Below are positions 17,774 to 27,038 of a DNA stretch of 61,341 bases, piece by piece (position 1 is the stretch's first letter; every line of letters begins with the position of its first letter). Both the position numbers and the translations under genes were made by a program. The DNA lies in the NCBI RefSeq assembly GCF_900112265.1, contig NZ_FOLO01000015.1, forward strand, positions 1 through 61,341, written 5' to 3'. The stretch is from Pseudoalteromonas denitrificans DSM 6059 (GTDB lineage Bacteria > Pseudomonadota > Gammaproteobacteria > Enterobacterales > Alteromonadaceae). Below the pieces are notes generated by a model. That model worked only from the letters and a program-made list of their open reading frames with translations, ran no database searches and had not been told where the DNA came from.

Positions 17774-18946
17774 TCAAAAGCAGCTTTCTAAAATTATTTT
17801 TCTTATTATTTCTTGAGTCGGTTTTATTTTTTCCATTGCTAAATACTCATCAGGCTGGTGTGCTTGATTAATTGAGCCCGGTCCCATAATGATTGTTTCA
17901 CACCCTAATTGCTGTATGAAAGGTGCTTCAGTACAATAATTCACTGCAATGGCTTTTTCACCTGATATTTTTTCAGCTAATTGCACTAAAGAAGAATCTG
18001 TTGCTCCCTTAAAAGCAGGGATAGGATCATGTAAATCTATTACCTCAACTGTATTGGGATATTGCTTAGTGATATCTGAAACGGCCGCAAGTAATATCGC
18101 TTGTAATTCTTTTACACTTATCCCAGGTAATGGGCGCAGATCAATATGTAATTCACAACAACCACATATGCGATTAGCATTATCCCCACCATGAATATGG
18201 CCTAAGTTTAATGTAGGGTAGGGAATTTTAAAATGCTTGTCTGAATATTTATTCTTCAAGGTTTGCTTTAAAACAAGTAGCTTCTCTATTACTAAATGCA
18301 TTATTTCAATGGCGTTTAAACCAGAGTCGGGGGCTGAACTATGGCCCGACTTTCCTGTTATTCTTATCGCATTCGACATATGACCTTTATGTGTGAATAC
18401 AGGGATCATGTCAGTTGGTTCACCAATAATGCATCTAGCAGGTTTTAAGTTTTTATGTTGACAAATTTGCTGGGCACCCGCCATGGTTGTTTCTTCATCC
18501 GCCGTTGCTAAAATAATTAAAGGTTGTTTTAAATTTTTTAAGTCTAAACCTTGTAAAACATCTAGGATGAATGCAAAAAAACCTTTCATATCGATTGCTC
18601 CTAAACCGTAAAGTTTATTGTTCTTTTGGGTTAACGCAAAGGGGTTTAAGCTCCATTGTTTATCATCAAAAGGGACTGTATCGGTATGACCTGCCAACAT
18701 TAATCCTCCTTTCACATTTGTATGTTCTACTTGTTGCTCTTGCGGGGTTAGTCGAGCGAGTAAATTGTATTTTTTAGGTGCGTTATTTAGCTCTGTGATT
18801 TCACATTCAAAACCTAGAGTTTGGCACCAGGTTGCTAAGTTATCTATTACCAATTTGTTGCTTTGATTAAGTTTGTCATCAAGTGCGCTGATTGATGGAA
18901 TTGATACGAGTGTTTGGTACATATGTAAAAAATTATTGTTGGACAT
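17774..18946 (-). CDS. argE: Acetylornithine deacetylase ArgE
   Basis: 390 aa M20 metallopeptidase. Metal and catalytic residues lie in [38 protein letters not shown] and, near the end, [15 protein letters not shown]. It hydrolyses N2-acetyl-L-ornithine to ornithine in linear arginine synthesis. It is divergent from argCBFGH(A) and shares a 160-bp control region with tandem ARG boxes. Retention of ArgE next to a fused acetyltransferase supports the linear rather than the cyclic (ArgJ) route here. Confidence 0.95.
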   Translation of the reverse strand: MSNNNFLHMYQTLVSIPSISALDDKLNQSNKLVIDNLATWCQTLGFECEITELNNAPKKYNLLARLTPQEQQVEHTNVKGGLMLAGHTDTVPFDDKQWSLNPFALTQKNNKLYGLGAIDMKGFFAFILDVLQGLDLKNLKQPLIILATADEETTMAGAQQICQHKNLKPARCIIGEPTDMIPVFTHKGHMSNAIRITGKSGHSSAPDSGLNAIEIMHLVIEKLLVLKQTLKNKYSDKHFKIPYPTLNLGHIHGGDNANRICGCCELHIDLRPLPGISVKELQAILLAAVSDITKQYPNTVEVIDLHDPIPAFKGATDSSLVQLAEKISGEKAIAVNYCTEAPFIQQLGCETIIMGPGSINQAHQPDEYLAMEKIKPTQEIIRKIILESCF

Positions 18947-18963
18947 AAATAAGCCTAAAAAGT

Positions 18964-19002
18964 TTAAAATAATTATTCATAAAACTTGAATATAAATCCA
19001 GT
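18964..19002. promoter_or_regulatory. Tandem ArgR operator (two ARG boxes)
   Basis: Box A core AAAAT-AATT-ATTCA (18966-18979) and box B core TGAAT-ATAA-ATCCA (18987-19000) match TGAAT-W4-ATTCA at most positions. Their centres are 21 bp apart, the classical spacing of paired 18-bp ARG boxes. They sit between divergent argE and argC and probably repress both. Confidence 0.7.
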
Positions 19003-19011
19003 TTAATTTAT

Positions 19012-19029
19012 TGTGCGTATATATTCATA
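19012..19029. promoter_or_regulatory. Possible third ARG box
   Basis: Core TGCGT-ATAT-ATTCA (19014-19027) has a perfect right half-site. Its centre is 27 bp from box B, so not in the standard register. It overlaps a TATATT that could be the argC -10. Confidence 0.4.
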
Positions 19030-19069
19030 TTTTTAGCATAAATATCTCCCCAGCGTAAGCTGATTTTAC

Positions 19070-19096
19070 TTCCCTCCGGATAGAGGGAATTTTTTT
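19070..19096 (+). terminator. Intrinsic-terminator-like hairpin in the argC leader
   Basis: Stem TTCCCTC/GAGGGAA (19070-19076, 19083-19089), 6-base loop, then seven T (19090-19096). The argC ribosome site AGAGG begins at the next base and ATG is at 19107. The position points to attenuation of argCBFGH(A) rather than to ending an upstream gene, because argE runs the other way. Confidence 0.6.
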
Positions 19097-19106
19097 AGAG
19101 GTCAAA

Positions 19107-20129
19107 ATGAAGGTTGTTATTATCGGGGCAAGTGGTTACAGCGGTGCAGAGCTTGCTTCACTCGTTGCATCACATAATAAGTTAACACTTGCAGGTATTT
19201 ATGTATCAGAAGCAAGTTTAGACAAAGAAAAGTATTTAAGTGATTTATATCCTCAATATTTAGGTTTGTTAGATCAAATTTTACAACCTTTAACAAGTAA
19301 TGCCTTTGCTGATATTCAAAAAAATGCTGATTTTGTCTGTTTATGTACAGATCATAAAGTAAGCATAGAACTTGCGCCTATTTTTATTGAAATGGGGAAG
19401 AAGGTGTTTGATCTTTCTGGAGGGTTTCGTTTGAGCTCTGATGAGGACTATCAAAAGTATTATGGTTTTAGTCATCAAAACATAAGTTTACTTAATCAAG
19501 CGGTTTATGGCTTAGCAGAATGGCAAAACACAGATGATATTAAAAATGCGCAACTGATTGCTGTGCCTGGGTGTTACCCAACAGCTGCGTTAAATGCACT
19601 GAAACCTTTGGTTGATGCGAATTTAGTAAGCAAAGAAAATATTATAATAAATGCTGTTTCAGGTGTAACTGGTGCAGGACGTAAAGCAAATGTTAACACT
19701 CATTTTTGTGAGGTGAGTTTAGCTGCTTATGGTTTATTTAATCACAGACATACCCCTGAAATTGAAAAATACTTAGGTCATAAAGTGCTGTTTACACCGC
19801 ATATAGGAAATTTTCCTAGAGGTATTTTAGAAACTATTTACGTTCAGTTAAAAGAAAATGTAACAGCAGATCAAGTTGAAAAGGCATATGACTGTTTGGC
19901 TGATCAACCACTGATCCGTCTATTGGCTAATAAAATCCCCACAATTAATGGCGTAGTCAATAAGCCGTTCGTAGATATTGCATGGCAACAGCAAGGTTCT
20001 CAGTTAATTGTCATGTCGGCTATCGACAATTTGTTAAAAGGCGCTTCAGGTCAAGCATTACAATGCATGAATATAAGTATGGGACTTTGCGCGGAATATA
20101 GTTTATTACCTAAAGGAGTTCAGGAATGA
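19107..20129 (+). CDS. argC: N-acetyl-gamma-glutamyl-phosphate reductase ArgC
   Basis: 340 aa. It starts MKVVIIGASGYSGAELA, an NAD(P)-binding loop; the catalytic cysteine is in VPGCYPTAA, and the active-site histidine segment is FTPHIGNFPRGI. It reduces N-acetylglutamyl-5-phosphate to the semialdehyde. First gene of argCBFGH(A); AGAGG stands upstream of the start and a terminator-like hairpin immediately before that. It overlaps argB by 4 bases. Confidence 0.96.
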   Translation: MKVVIIGASGYSGAELASLVASHNKLTLAGIYVSEASLDKEKYLSDLYPQYLGLLDQILQPLTSNAFADIQKNADFVCLCTDHKVSIELAPIFIEMGKKVFDLSGGFRLSSDEDYQKYYGFSHQNISLLNQAVYGLAEWQNTDDIKNAQLIAVPGCYPTAALNALKPLVDANLVSKENIIINAVSGVTGAGRKANVNTHFCEVSLAAYGLFNHRHTPEIEKYLGHKVLFTPHIGNFPRGILETIYVQLKENVTADQVEKAYDCLADQPLIRLLANKIPTINGVVNKPFVDIAWQQQGSQLIVMSAIDNLLKGASGQALQCMNISMGLCAEYSLLPKGVQE

Positions 20130-20887
20130 AAACTTGGGTAATTAAACTGGGTGGTGCTGTTTTAAATAGTGAAGGTGCAGCTAAATCTTTATTTGAAGTG
20201 TTGACAAAGCAGCTTAATGCACAATTTGTCATAGTGCATGGTGGTGGATCATTAGTTGATACCTGGTTACAAGATGCCGGATTTGCAACTGCAAAACACT
20301 TAGGTTTGCGCATCAGTCCAAAGGAGCAAATGCCTTATATTGTAGGGGCGTTGGCAGGATGCGCAAATAAACAACTTATGGGGCAAGCAATTGCTGCAAA
20401 TTTAAAACCAGTGGGTTTAAGTTTATATGATGCTGGGATTGAAAGTAATAAAAAACTTAAAGCGCTAGGTCAAGTGGGAACCAGTGAATCAACACTGGAT
20501 AGTGTTGTTGAACTTATGTTAAGTCAAAAAAGGTTACCGATTATAAGTTCGATTGGTTTTGATTTAGATGGCAGTTGGTACAACGTAAATGCGGATGAAG
20601 CGGCTGCGGCAATTGCGGCAAGTTTAAATGCTGAACTTATATTTATGACTGATGTTGAAGCCGTTTTAGACGCTGACAAAAAACCTTTACATCAGCTTAA
20701 TACAAATGAAATAAAAGAATTGGTTAATGATGGAGTGATTTTAGGTGGTATGCAGGTCAAAGTTGAGACCAGTTTACGTGCTGCCGAACACTTACGACGT
20801 GGTGTATATATTTCTAGTTGGCAAAAACCAGAGAATTTAGCTGATTTATTAGAAGGTCTGCACATTGGTACAAAAATTACTTTATAA
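20126..20887 (+). CDS. argB: N-acetylglutamate kinase ArgB
   Basis: 253 aa, an amino-acid-kinase fold of the short, Enterobacteria-like type. WVIKLGGAVLN and VIVHGGGSLVD form the phosphate- and substrate-binding loops; YNVNADEAAAAIAASL and FMTDVEAVLD complete the nucleotide site. The short form normally lacks the N-terminal helix needed for hexameric arginine-inhibited kinases, so feedback is expected elsewhere, probably at the fused acetyltransferase and through ArgR. ATGA overlap with argC. Confidence 0.95.
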   Translation: MKTWVIKLGGAVLNSEGAAKSLFEVLTKQLNAQFVIVHGGGSLVDTWLQDAGFATAKHLGLRISPKEQMPYIVGALAGCANKQLMGQAIAANLKPVGLSLYDAGIESNKKLKALGQVGTSESTLDSVVELMLSQKRLPIISSIGFDLDGSWYNVNADEAAAAIAASLNAELIFMTDVEAVLDADKKPLHQLNTNEIKELVNDGVILGGMQVKVETSLRAAEHLRRGVYISSWQKPENLADLLEGLHIGTKITL

Positions 20888-20908
20888 ATTATTTAGGAAA
20901 AATACATC

Positions 20909-21829
20909 ATGTCACAACATTTTTTACACGGATTAGAGTTCGATAAAACAGCAATACTAAAGTTGCTTGATTTGGCAAAAGCATTAAAAGCAAATCCAAA
21001 AGATTTTAATCAAGCCTTGCGGGGATTATCAATAGTTACTTTATTTGAAAAGCCAAGTTTAAGAACACGTCTTTCATTTGATATTGGTATTAACAAATTA
21101 GGTGGTCACGCAGTTTATTTAGATCAACAAAATGGTGCTATGGGTTCTCGTGAATCTGTAAAAGATTTTGCTTTAAATATTTCAACTTGGGCTGATGGTA
21201 TTGTAGCTCGTGTAAACCAACACAGTACTTTAACGACTTTGGCTGAACACGCAAGTGTGCCAGTGGTGAATAGTTTGTGTAATTTATATCATCCATGTCA
21301 GGCATTAGCTGATTTTTTAACTTTGCAAGAAGTACATGGGGATGTAAGTCAGCTTAAATTAGCATATTTAGGTGAAGGTAATAATGTTACTCACTCGCTT
21401 ATGTTACTTGCGGCTACTTTAGGCACTGACTTTGTTGCTGTGTGTCCTAAAGGTGCTTCCCCCGATGCTCAAATTGTAAAACAAGCTGAACAAATAGCTG
21501 CAATTAATAATGCTCATGTGCAGGTCAGCGATAGAGTAGAGGCAGCAGCGGGAGCTGATGTTTTATATGCTGATACTTGGGTGTCGATGGGGGATACTTC
21601 TTCAATTGATGAAGTGAAGCAAAAGTATATGCCATATCAATTGAACCAAACATTATTAGAGCAAACGGGTGCAAGTACCGTTTTACATTGCCAGCCTGCT
21701 CATCGAGAGTTTGAAATTACATCTCAGTTAATGGATGGACCTGCAGCCAAAATTATTCAACAGGCTGAAAATCGTATGCATGCACAAAACGCATTATTAA
21801 TCACATTATTAAATCCTGACTTTATTTAA
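20909..21829 (+). CDS. argF: Ornithine carbamoyltransferase ArgF
   Basis: 306 aa. The carbamoyl-phosphate loop is EKPSLRTRLSFD, and YHPCQALADF supplies the HPxQ motif. The ornithine loop reads HCQPAHREFEIT, with Gln in place of the Leu of the common HCLP motif. Linkage to argB and argG supports ornithine rather than acetylornithine as substrate; argE in the same block also makes free ornithine. A 93-bp gap before argG shows no convincing terminator. Confidence 0.92.
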   Translation: MSQHFLHGLEFDKTAILKLLDLAKALKANPKDFNQALRGLSIVTLFEKPSLRTRLSFDIGINKLGGHAVYLDQQNGAMGSRESVKDFALNISTWADGIVARVNQHSTLTTLAEHASVPVVNSLCNLYHPCQALADFLTLQEVHGDVSQLKLAYLGEGNNVTHSLMLLAATLGTDFVAVCPKGASPDAQIVKQAEQIAAINNAHVQVSDRVEAAAGADVLYADTWVSMGDTSSIDEVKQKYMPYQLNQTLLEQTGASTVLHCQPAHREFEITSQLMDGPAAKIIQQAENRMHAQNALLITLLNPDFI

Positions 21830-21922
21830 TTAAAAAGTCTAGGTCAGAACTTCAATTAAGAATTTAAGTAGGTTGGGTTTTAGCCTAATAAATTAAAGAA
21901 AGCATTATTCAAAGGTAAAGTT

Positions 21923-23134
21923 ATGAGTTCAATAAAAAAAGTAGTATTAGCATATTCTGGTGGCTTAGATACATCTGTGATTATGCCGTGGTTAAAAGAA
22001 AATTATGATTGTGAAGTTGTCGCTTTTGTTGCTGATGTAGGTCAAGGGGATGAAGAACTTGAAGGCATTGAAGCAAAAGCATTAGCGTCAGGTGCATCAG
22101 AATGTTATGTCGTAGACTTAAAAGAAGAAATGGTTGCTGATTACATCTACCCTACGCTTAAAACGGGTGCTGTGTATGAAGGAACTTATTTATTAGGAAC
22201 ATCAATGGCACGTCCTATCATTGCTAAGGCACAAGTAGAAGTTGCACTTAAAGTAGGTGCTGATGCTGTTGCTCATGGATGTACAGGTAAAGGTAATGAT
22301 CAGGTGCGTTTTGAATCTTGTTTTGCGGCTTTAGCGCCAAACTTAAAAGTGATTGCACCGTGGCGGGAGTGGGATTTAGATAGTCGTGAATCCCTTCTTG
22401 ATTACTTAGCTGAACGAGATATTCCATGTGCTGCTTCAGCTAAAAAAATCTATAGTCGTGATGGTAATGCATGGCATTTATCCACTGAAGGTGGTGAGCT
22501 TGAAGACCCATGGTGTGAGCCGTCAGCAGAAATTTGGCCTTTAACTAATTCTCCAGAAGAAGCACCAAATGAAGCGCAATATGTTCATATTGGTATTGAA
22601 AAAGGTGAAATCATAGCTGTAGATGGTGAAAAACTATCTCCTTATCAATGTCTAGTGGCATTAAATAAACCTGCAGCACTTCATGGCGTAGGACGTATTG
22701 ACATAGTTGAAAATCGTTTAGTCGGTATGAAATCGCGTGGATGTTATGAAACACCAGGTGGTACGGTAATGGTAACTGCTCTACGTGCACTTGAAGAACT
22801 TGTTTTAGATAAAGAGTGTCGTAAATGGAAAAATACTTTTGCCAATGAATTTGCACACCTTGTATATGATGGCCGTTGGTTTACACCACTTAAAGATTCT
22901 ATTTTAGCGGGGGCTGAAGCGCTTGCTCAAACATTTACTGGTGAAATAGTTGTTAAGTTATATAAAGGTAATGTGACAGCGGTACAAAAGAGATCTCCAA
23001 ATAGTTTATACAGCGAAGATTTTGCTACTTTTGGTGCTGATGATGTTTATAACCAATCTCATGCGGAAGGGTTTATTCGTTTATTCTCGCTTTCGAGCAG
23101 AATCACAGCACTGAGCAAAGAAAATACAAAGTAG
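21923..23134 (+). CDS. argG: Argininosuccinate synthase ArgG
   Basis: 403 aa, of the 400-aa bacterial type. The PP-loop [12 protein letters not shown] lies at residues 10-21; [15 protein letters not shown] and the C-terminal region complete the ATP and citrulline sites. It condenses citrulline and aspartate with ATP. Part of argCBFGH(A), 59 bp before argH(A). AAAGGTAAAG precedes the start. Confidence 0.96.
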   Translation: MSSIKKVVLAYSGGLDTSVIMPWLKENYDCEVVAFVADVGQGDEELEGIEAKALASGASECYVVDLKEEMVADYIYPTLKTGAVYEGTYLLGTSMARPIIAKAQVEVALKVGADAVAHGCTGKGNDQVRFESCFAALAPNLKVIAPWREWDLDSRESLLDYLAERDIPCAASAKKIYSRDGNAWHLSTEGGELEDPWCEPSAEIWPLTNSPEEAPNEAQYVHIGIEKGEIIAVDGEKLSPYQCLVALNKPAALHGVGRIDIVENRLVGMKSRGCYETPGGTVMVTALRALEELVLDKECRKWKNTFANEFAHLVYDGRWFTPLKDSILAGAEALAQTFTGEIVVKLYKGNVTAVQKRSPNSLYSEDFATFGADDVYNQSHAEGFIRLFSLSSRITALSKENTK

Positions 23135-23193
23135 TTTTTAGCAACAAAAAGCAAGTAATAACTAGGGCGAAATAATTCGACCAGGAGAACAAA

Positions 23194-25065
23194 ATGGCAT
23201 TGTGGGGCGGTAGGTTTTCATCAGGACCAGATCAGGCATTTAAACAGTTTAATGACTCATTGCCTTTTGATTATCAATTGGCAGAACAAGATATTATTGG
23301 TTCAATTGCCTGGGCAAATGCATTAACGCAGGTAAATGTATTAACGAAGGGCGAATTTCAACAAATTCAAACGGCATTAAATGAATTACTAGATGAAGTT
23401 GCAGTCAACCCACAATTAATTGTGGCATCAGGTGCAGAAGATATTCATTCTTATGTTGAAACTGCGTTAATTGAAAAAGTGGGTGATTTAGGTAAAAAGC
23501 TACATACCGGGCGCAGCAGAAACGATCAAGTCGCCACTGACTTTAGGCTTTGGTGTCGTGATACTGCTGAGCAGTTATTAAAAGCAATAACATCACTTAA
23601 GAATGCCATTATCACTTTAGCTGAAAATGAATTTGGAACTGTGCTACCTGGTTATACACACTTACAACGCGCACAGCCCGTACTATTCAGTCATTGGTGC
23701 ATGGCTTATTATGAAATGTTGGAACGTGATGAAAGTCGTTTAAAAGATGCAATTGAACGACTTAATGTATGCCCATTAGGTTCCGGTGCTTTGGCGGGAA
23801 CAGCTTATGCTATCGATAGGCAAAAACTTGCCGAGTCACTTGGTTTTACCTCTGCAACAAAAAATAGTTTAGATGGTGTTTCGGATCGTGATTTTGTGGT
23901 GGAATTGTTAAGTTGCGCTTCTATTTCTATGATGCATTTATCACGTATGGCTGAAGATATGATTTTTTATAATACTGGGGAAGCTGGGTTTTTAGAGCTA
24001 GCTGATAGCGTAACATCAGGCTCTTCTTTAATGCCACAAAAGAAAAACCCTGATGCACTTGAGCTAATTCGTGGTAAAACAGGCCGTGTTTTTGGGGCTT
24101 TTTCTGCCATGATGATGACCTTAAAAGCCTTGCCTCTTGCTTATAACAAAGATATGCAAGAAGACAAAGAAGGCTTATTTGATGCCATGCCAACATGGAT
24201 TGCCTGCATACATATGGCAGAAGCGTGTATTAAAGGTGTCAAAATAAACCAAGAAGTCACCAAGGCTGCAGCGCAAGGTGGTCATGCAAATGCGACGGAA
24301 TTAGCAGACTATTTAGTTGCAAAAGGTATTCCTTTTAGAGAGGGGCATCACATAGTTGGTGAATTAGTACAAGTTGCGATTAGTGAAAATAAAAACCTTG
24401 AAGATTTGTCCTTAGCTCAGTTTCAAGCAGTATGTAAAACAATTCAGGAAGATGTTTACCCTGTGCTTGAGTTACAGGCGTGTTTAGATGCACGTCAAGC
24501 ATTAGGCGGAACATCGGCAATACAAGTTAAATTTGCAATGCAAAGTGCTAGAGCATCACAAAAAGTAAGAGTACGAGATGCAAGATTAGATGATGTTGAA
24601 GCGATAAATGATTTAATCCAATACTGGGCAAAAGTCGGGGAGAATCTGCCGCGAGCAAAAAGTGACATGATACATTCTATAAATGAATTTGCTGTTACAG
24701 AAATTAATGGCAAAGTGACTGGATGCGCGTCACTTTATATTTACGATACAGGTCTTGCAGAAATACGCTCTTTAGGTATATGTGAAAAAACTGAAGCTAA
24801 AGGACAGGGTCGCGCATTAGTTGACCATTTATTAGTTAAAGCTAAAAAACTGGCCCTTAAGCGTGTGATTGTTTTAACCCGTGTACCAGGCTTTTTTACT
24901 AAATTAGGGTTTTCAGCAAGCCATAAATCTGAATTACCTGAAAAAGTAATGAAAGATTGTGAATTATGCCTACGCAAAGATAATTGTGATGAAGTTGCTA
25001 TGGATTATTTATTGAATACTCACGCTCAAACCGAAGGTCATATACCGTGTGCAAATGTTGCTTAA
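23194..25065 (+). CDS. argH: Argininosuccinate lyase fused to N-acetyltransferase, ArgH(A)
   Basis: 623 aa. Residues 1 to about 460 are a full lyase: it starts [19 protein letters not shown], has [12 protein letters not shown], and the signature [12 protein letters not shown]. From about 465 a GNAT domain begins ([18 protein letters not shown]), with the acetyl-CoA loop [14 protein letters not shown] and a GFFTKLGF segment. The GNAT part is expected to acetylate glutamate, the first step of arginine synthesis, so one chain does the first and last steps. This ArgH(A) fusion is known from Moritella and other Alteromonadales/Vibrio relatives. argD lies outside the window. Confidence 0.95.
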   Translation: MALWGGRFSSGPDQAFKQFNDSLPFDYQLAEQDIIGSIAWANALTQVNVLTKGEFQQIQTALNELLDEVAVNPQLIVASGAEDIHSYVETALIEKVGDLGKKLHTGRSRNDQVATDFRLWCRDTAEQLLKAITSLKNAIITLAENEFGTVLPGYTHLQRAQPVLFSHWCMAYYEMLERDESRLKDAIERLNVCPLGSGALAGTAYAIDRQKLAESLGFTSATKNSLDGVSDRDFVVELLSCASISMMHLSRMAEDMIFYNTGEAGFLELADSVTSGSSLMPQKKNPDALELIRGKTGRVFGAFSAMMMTLKALPLAYNKDMQEDKEGLFDAMPTWIACIHMAEACIKGVKINQEVTKAAAQGGHANATELADYLVAKGIPFREGHHIVGELVQVAISENKNLEDLSLAQFQAVCKTIQEDVYPVLELQACLDARQALGGTSAIQVKFAMQSARASQKVRVRDARLDDVEAINDLIQYWAKVGENLPRAKSDMIHSINEFAVTEINGKVTGCASLYIYDTGLAEIRSLGICEKTEAKGQGRALVDHLLVKAKKLALKRVIVLTRVPGFFTKLGFSASHKSELPEKVMKDCELCLRKDNCDEVAMDYLLNTHAQTEGHIPCANVA

Positions 25066-25174
25066 CCTTCTTTATGTATAGATGTAGTTAGCATAATAGT
25101 TAATGACAGTATTTTGACATTAAATATAAAGTCCCCTTTTTATCGTTTTTTGTTAGAAACAAGACTCGTTAATT

Positions 25175-25208
25175 AAAGCCTATCAATATGTATTGATAGG
25201 CTTTTTTG
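25175..25208 (+). terminator. argCBFGH(A) operon terminator
   Basis: Near-perfect 14-bp stem AAAGCCTATCAATA / TATTGATAGGCTTT around TG (25175-25188, 25191-25204), ending in a T-run. It lies 110 bp after the argH(A) stop. Confidence 0.85.
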
Positions 25209-25435
25209 TATATTAAATAAACATATAAAAATAACCACTGAAGGATGCTAAATCGAAAGTGTGAAAAAAGATAAATGTGAATAATTCCTTATTCGTAATT
25301 TCAATTGTTTTTTCAAGTTTGGATCGTAACTTGCTAAATAAAAAGGGAAATTAATTTATGAGTTTAAATTTAACCATTAAAAATAATAAATGACTCAAAT
25401 TTCCCCTTTTAACAATAAAAACAAGGAAAAATATT
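25209..25435. other. Long leader of the 71-aa peptide gene, with an imperfect stem enclosing a mini-frame
   Basis: 227 bp without a normal gene. An imperfect inverted repeat pairs AAAAGGGAAATT...GAGT (25341-25363) with ACTC...AAATTTCCCCTTTT (25393-25410). The stem region contains a 12-codon frame, ATG 25358 to TGA 25393 (MSLNLTIKNNK). This may be a regulatory leader; coding is unproven. No strong promoter was identified. Confidence 0.35.
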
Positions 25436-25651
25436 ATGCAAGCATATGACAAACAAGGTTTATCAGCACTGGTTCATAAAAAAAATCAAACAATGAATTC
25501 GTCGCAGAACACTAGCAAAAGTAGTTTATTATCTGCTAAGGTAATCAGCTTATCACAAGCTGCTTTGATTTCAGGGGGAGCTAGGTTAACAGCTAGGTTA
25601 AACCCTATGCGTGGTGGTGGGGTATTACCAGATAAAAAAAGTTTTCTTTAG
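25436..25651 (+). CDS. 71-aa peptide with a double-glycine-type leader
   Basis: Start ATG 25436 with AAGGAAA upstream. Unrecognised family. The N-terminal half is polar (residues 1-33), then comes KVISLSQAALISGG. Relative to Gly48 as -1, I at -12, S at -11, I at -4 and GG at -2/-1 fit the double-glycine export leader used by PCAT/ComA-type transporters. The remaining 23 residues begin with a repeat, ARLT-ARLN, made by a 12-bp tandem duplication at 25580-25603, then PMRGGG and a basic tail. No cysteine and no transporter or modification enzyme nearby. Alternatives are a small regulatory or toxin-like peptide. Confidence 0.6.
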   Translation: MQAYDKQGLSALVHKKNQTMNSSQNTSKSSLLSAKVISLSQAALISGGARLTARLNPMRGGGVLPDKKSFL

Positions 25652-25750
25652 TGAATAAAGTATAGTTTTAACTTAAAATTTAATTATTTTATTTTCTATT
25701 TGAACACATAACTTTTTTCAGTTTTAAGTAATTAAAAATAGAGATTAATA

Positions 25751-26275
25751 ATGTTTTGGTTAACCAAAAACTTGAGTTCATCATTAGGTGCATTAGTGGT
25801 GTGGGGTTTTTTAATGGCTCTGCTTTTTAATTTATTAATGAAATATTCTAAAAGTAAAAAAGATAGCCTGCTATTTTTTTCTGCTTTTATAATGTTTAGT
25901 TCATATTTTATTAGTGATCACTTTTGGGATCTATATAAAGTCTCTGAAATTTATTTAATTTGGTTTAGCTATGATGTTATCACTTTAATTGTTATCTTTT
26001 GGTTTTCTAAAACTTTTAATTTAAAAACTTCTTTTGGTGTTAGGTATGTTTATATTGGACTTGTAATAAATTCATTATTCTTTTTAAGTATGCATATAGA
26101 CACTAGAGTTTTAGGTAATGCAGAACATTGGTGGTTATGGGATCTATACTCAGCAGGCGTAAACTTAATCGATTTTATGATGATATTTGCGCTCATATTA
26201 GATAAAGACTATTTAGGCATATTTCGATTTTATAAATTTGTCACTTCACCCATTCGAAAAAAAGCGCTTGTATAG
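25751..26275 (+). CDS. Unknown inner-membrane protein, five predicted helices
   Basis: 174 aa, strongly hydrophobic, with helices at about residues 10-30, 40-58, 68-85, 97-115 and 132-150, and a basic C-terminus (SPIRKKALV). I recognise no family. It lies 99 bp after the 71-aa peptide gene on the same strand. An immunity or export-helper role for that peptide is possible but based on proximity only. Its last codons overlap the hairpin that terminates msrA from the other strand. Confidence 0.6.
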   Translation: MFWLTKNLSSSLGALVVWGFLMALLFNLLMKYSKSKKDSLLFFSAFIMFSSYFISDHFWDLYKVSEIYLIWFSYDVITLIVIFWFSKTFNLKTSFGVRYVYIGLVINSLFFLSMHIDTRVLGNAEHWWLWDLYSAGVNLIDFMMIFALILDKDYLGIFRFYKFVTSPIRKKALV

Positions 26276-26281
26276 CGCTTT
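26257..26281 (-). terminator. msrA terminator overlapping the end of the facing gene
   Basis: Stem AAAGCGC/GCGCTTT (26261-26267, 26275-26281). Read on the minus strand it is followed by seven T. It covers the stop codon of the plus-strand membrane protein. Confidence 0.7.
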
Positions 26282-26337
26282 GATTATATCTAAAAATCAA
26301 TATTGTCACTGAAGATTTTGGTTCAATTTATAGCTAT

Positions 26338-26871
26338 TTATTTTAAATATTCAATAAACTCTTCTTTTAACTTTTTTATTTTAGGTCCTATTAACATACT
26401 GCAATAGGGTTGTTCTTGATTCGCTGCATAATAATCTTGATGGTAATTTTCAGCTAAATAAAACTCTGAAGCAGGGGTTATCTCTGTTACAATCTTAGCA
26501 CTAAAGTGAGGTTGATATTTGATGATAGCTTGTTCTGCTAGATTTTTCTGTGCATCATTATGATAAAAAATAACGCTTCGATATTGTGTACCAATATCAT
26601 TGCCCTGTCGATTCAATTGAGTTGGATTGTGTAAGGTAAAAAGCATATCAAGTAAAACTTCAAATGAGATTTTAGTTTCATCAAACTTGATTTGAATAAC
26701 TTCGGCATGGTTTGTTAGCCCGCTACAAATTTGTTGATAGCTCGGATTTTTTATTGCTCCCCCCGCATAACCAGACTTTACAGAGTTTACACCAAGTACA
26801 TTTCTAAATGCTGCATCAATACACCAAAAGCAACCAGCACCAAAAGTTGCCGTTTGAATTTCTTTGTCCAT
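26338..26871 (-). CDS. msrA: Peptide methionine sulfoxide reductase MsrA
   Basis: 177 aa. The catalytic motif FGAGCFWCIDAAF is at residues 9-21; VKSGYAGG and YHQDYYA match the family. It reduces the S-epimer of methionine sulfoxide, usually recycled by thioredoxin. It is cytoplasmic (no signal). Monocistronic, with its own terminator 57 bp downstream. MsrB is not in the window. Confidence 0.95.
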   Translation of the reverse strand: MDKEIQTATFGAGCFWCIDAAFRNVLGVNSVKSGYAGGAIKNPSYQQICSGLTNHAEVIQIKFDETKISFEVLLDMLFTLHNPTQLNRQGNDIGTQYRSVIFYHNDAQKNLAEQAIIKYQPHFSAKIVTEITPASEFYLAENYHQDYYAANQEQPYCSMLIGPKIKKLKEEFIEYLK

Positions 26872-27038
26872 AATAAAACTTTTTGGAAGGCCATAAAAAT
26901 AAGTATAACTTAAAAGAGTAAATATCTTGCCCTAGCGTATTAATTTATCTAATCTTTATCTGTATTTTATTAAAATTTATGTTTATTAGTGTTTTAGTTT
27001 CTATATAAGAAACTTTCAAAGTAGATAAAAGTGAAATA

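Noticed and set aside
25436..25651. Lanthipeptide or other cysteine-based RiPP
   Set aside because: The peptide has no cysteine and no LanB/LanC/LanM or radical SAM gene is nearby.
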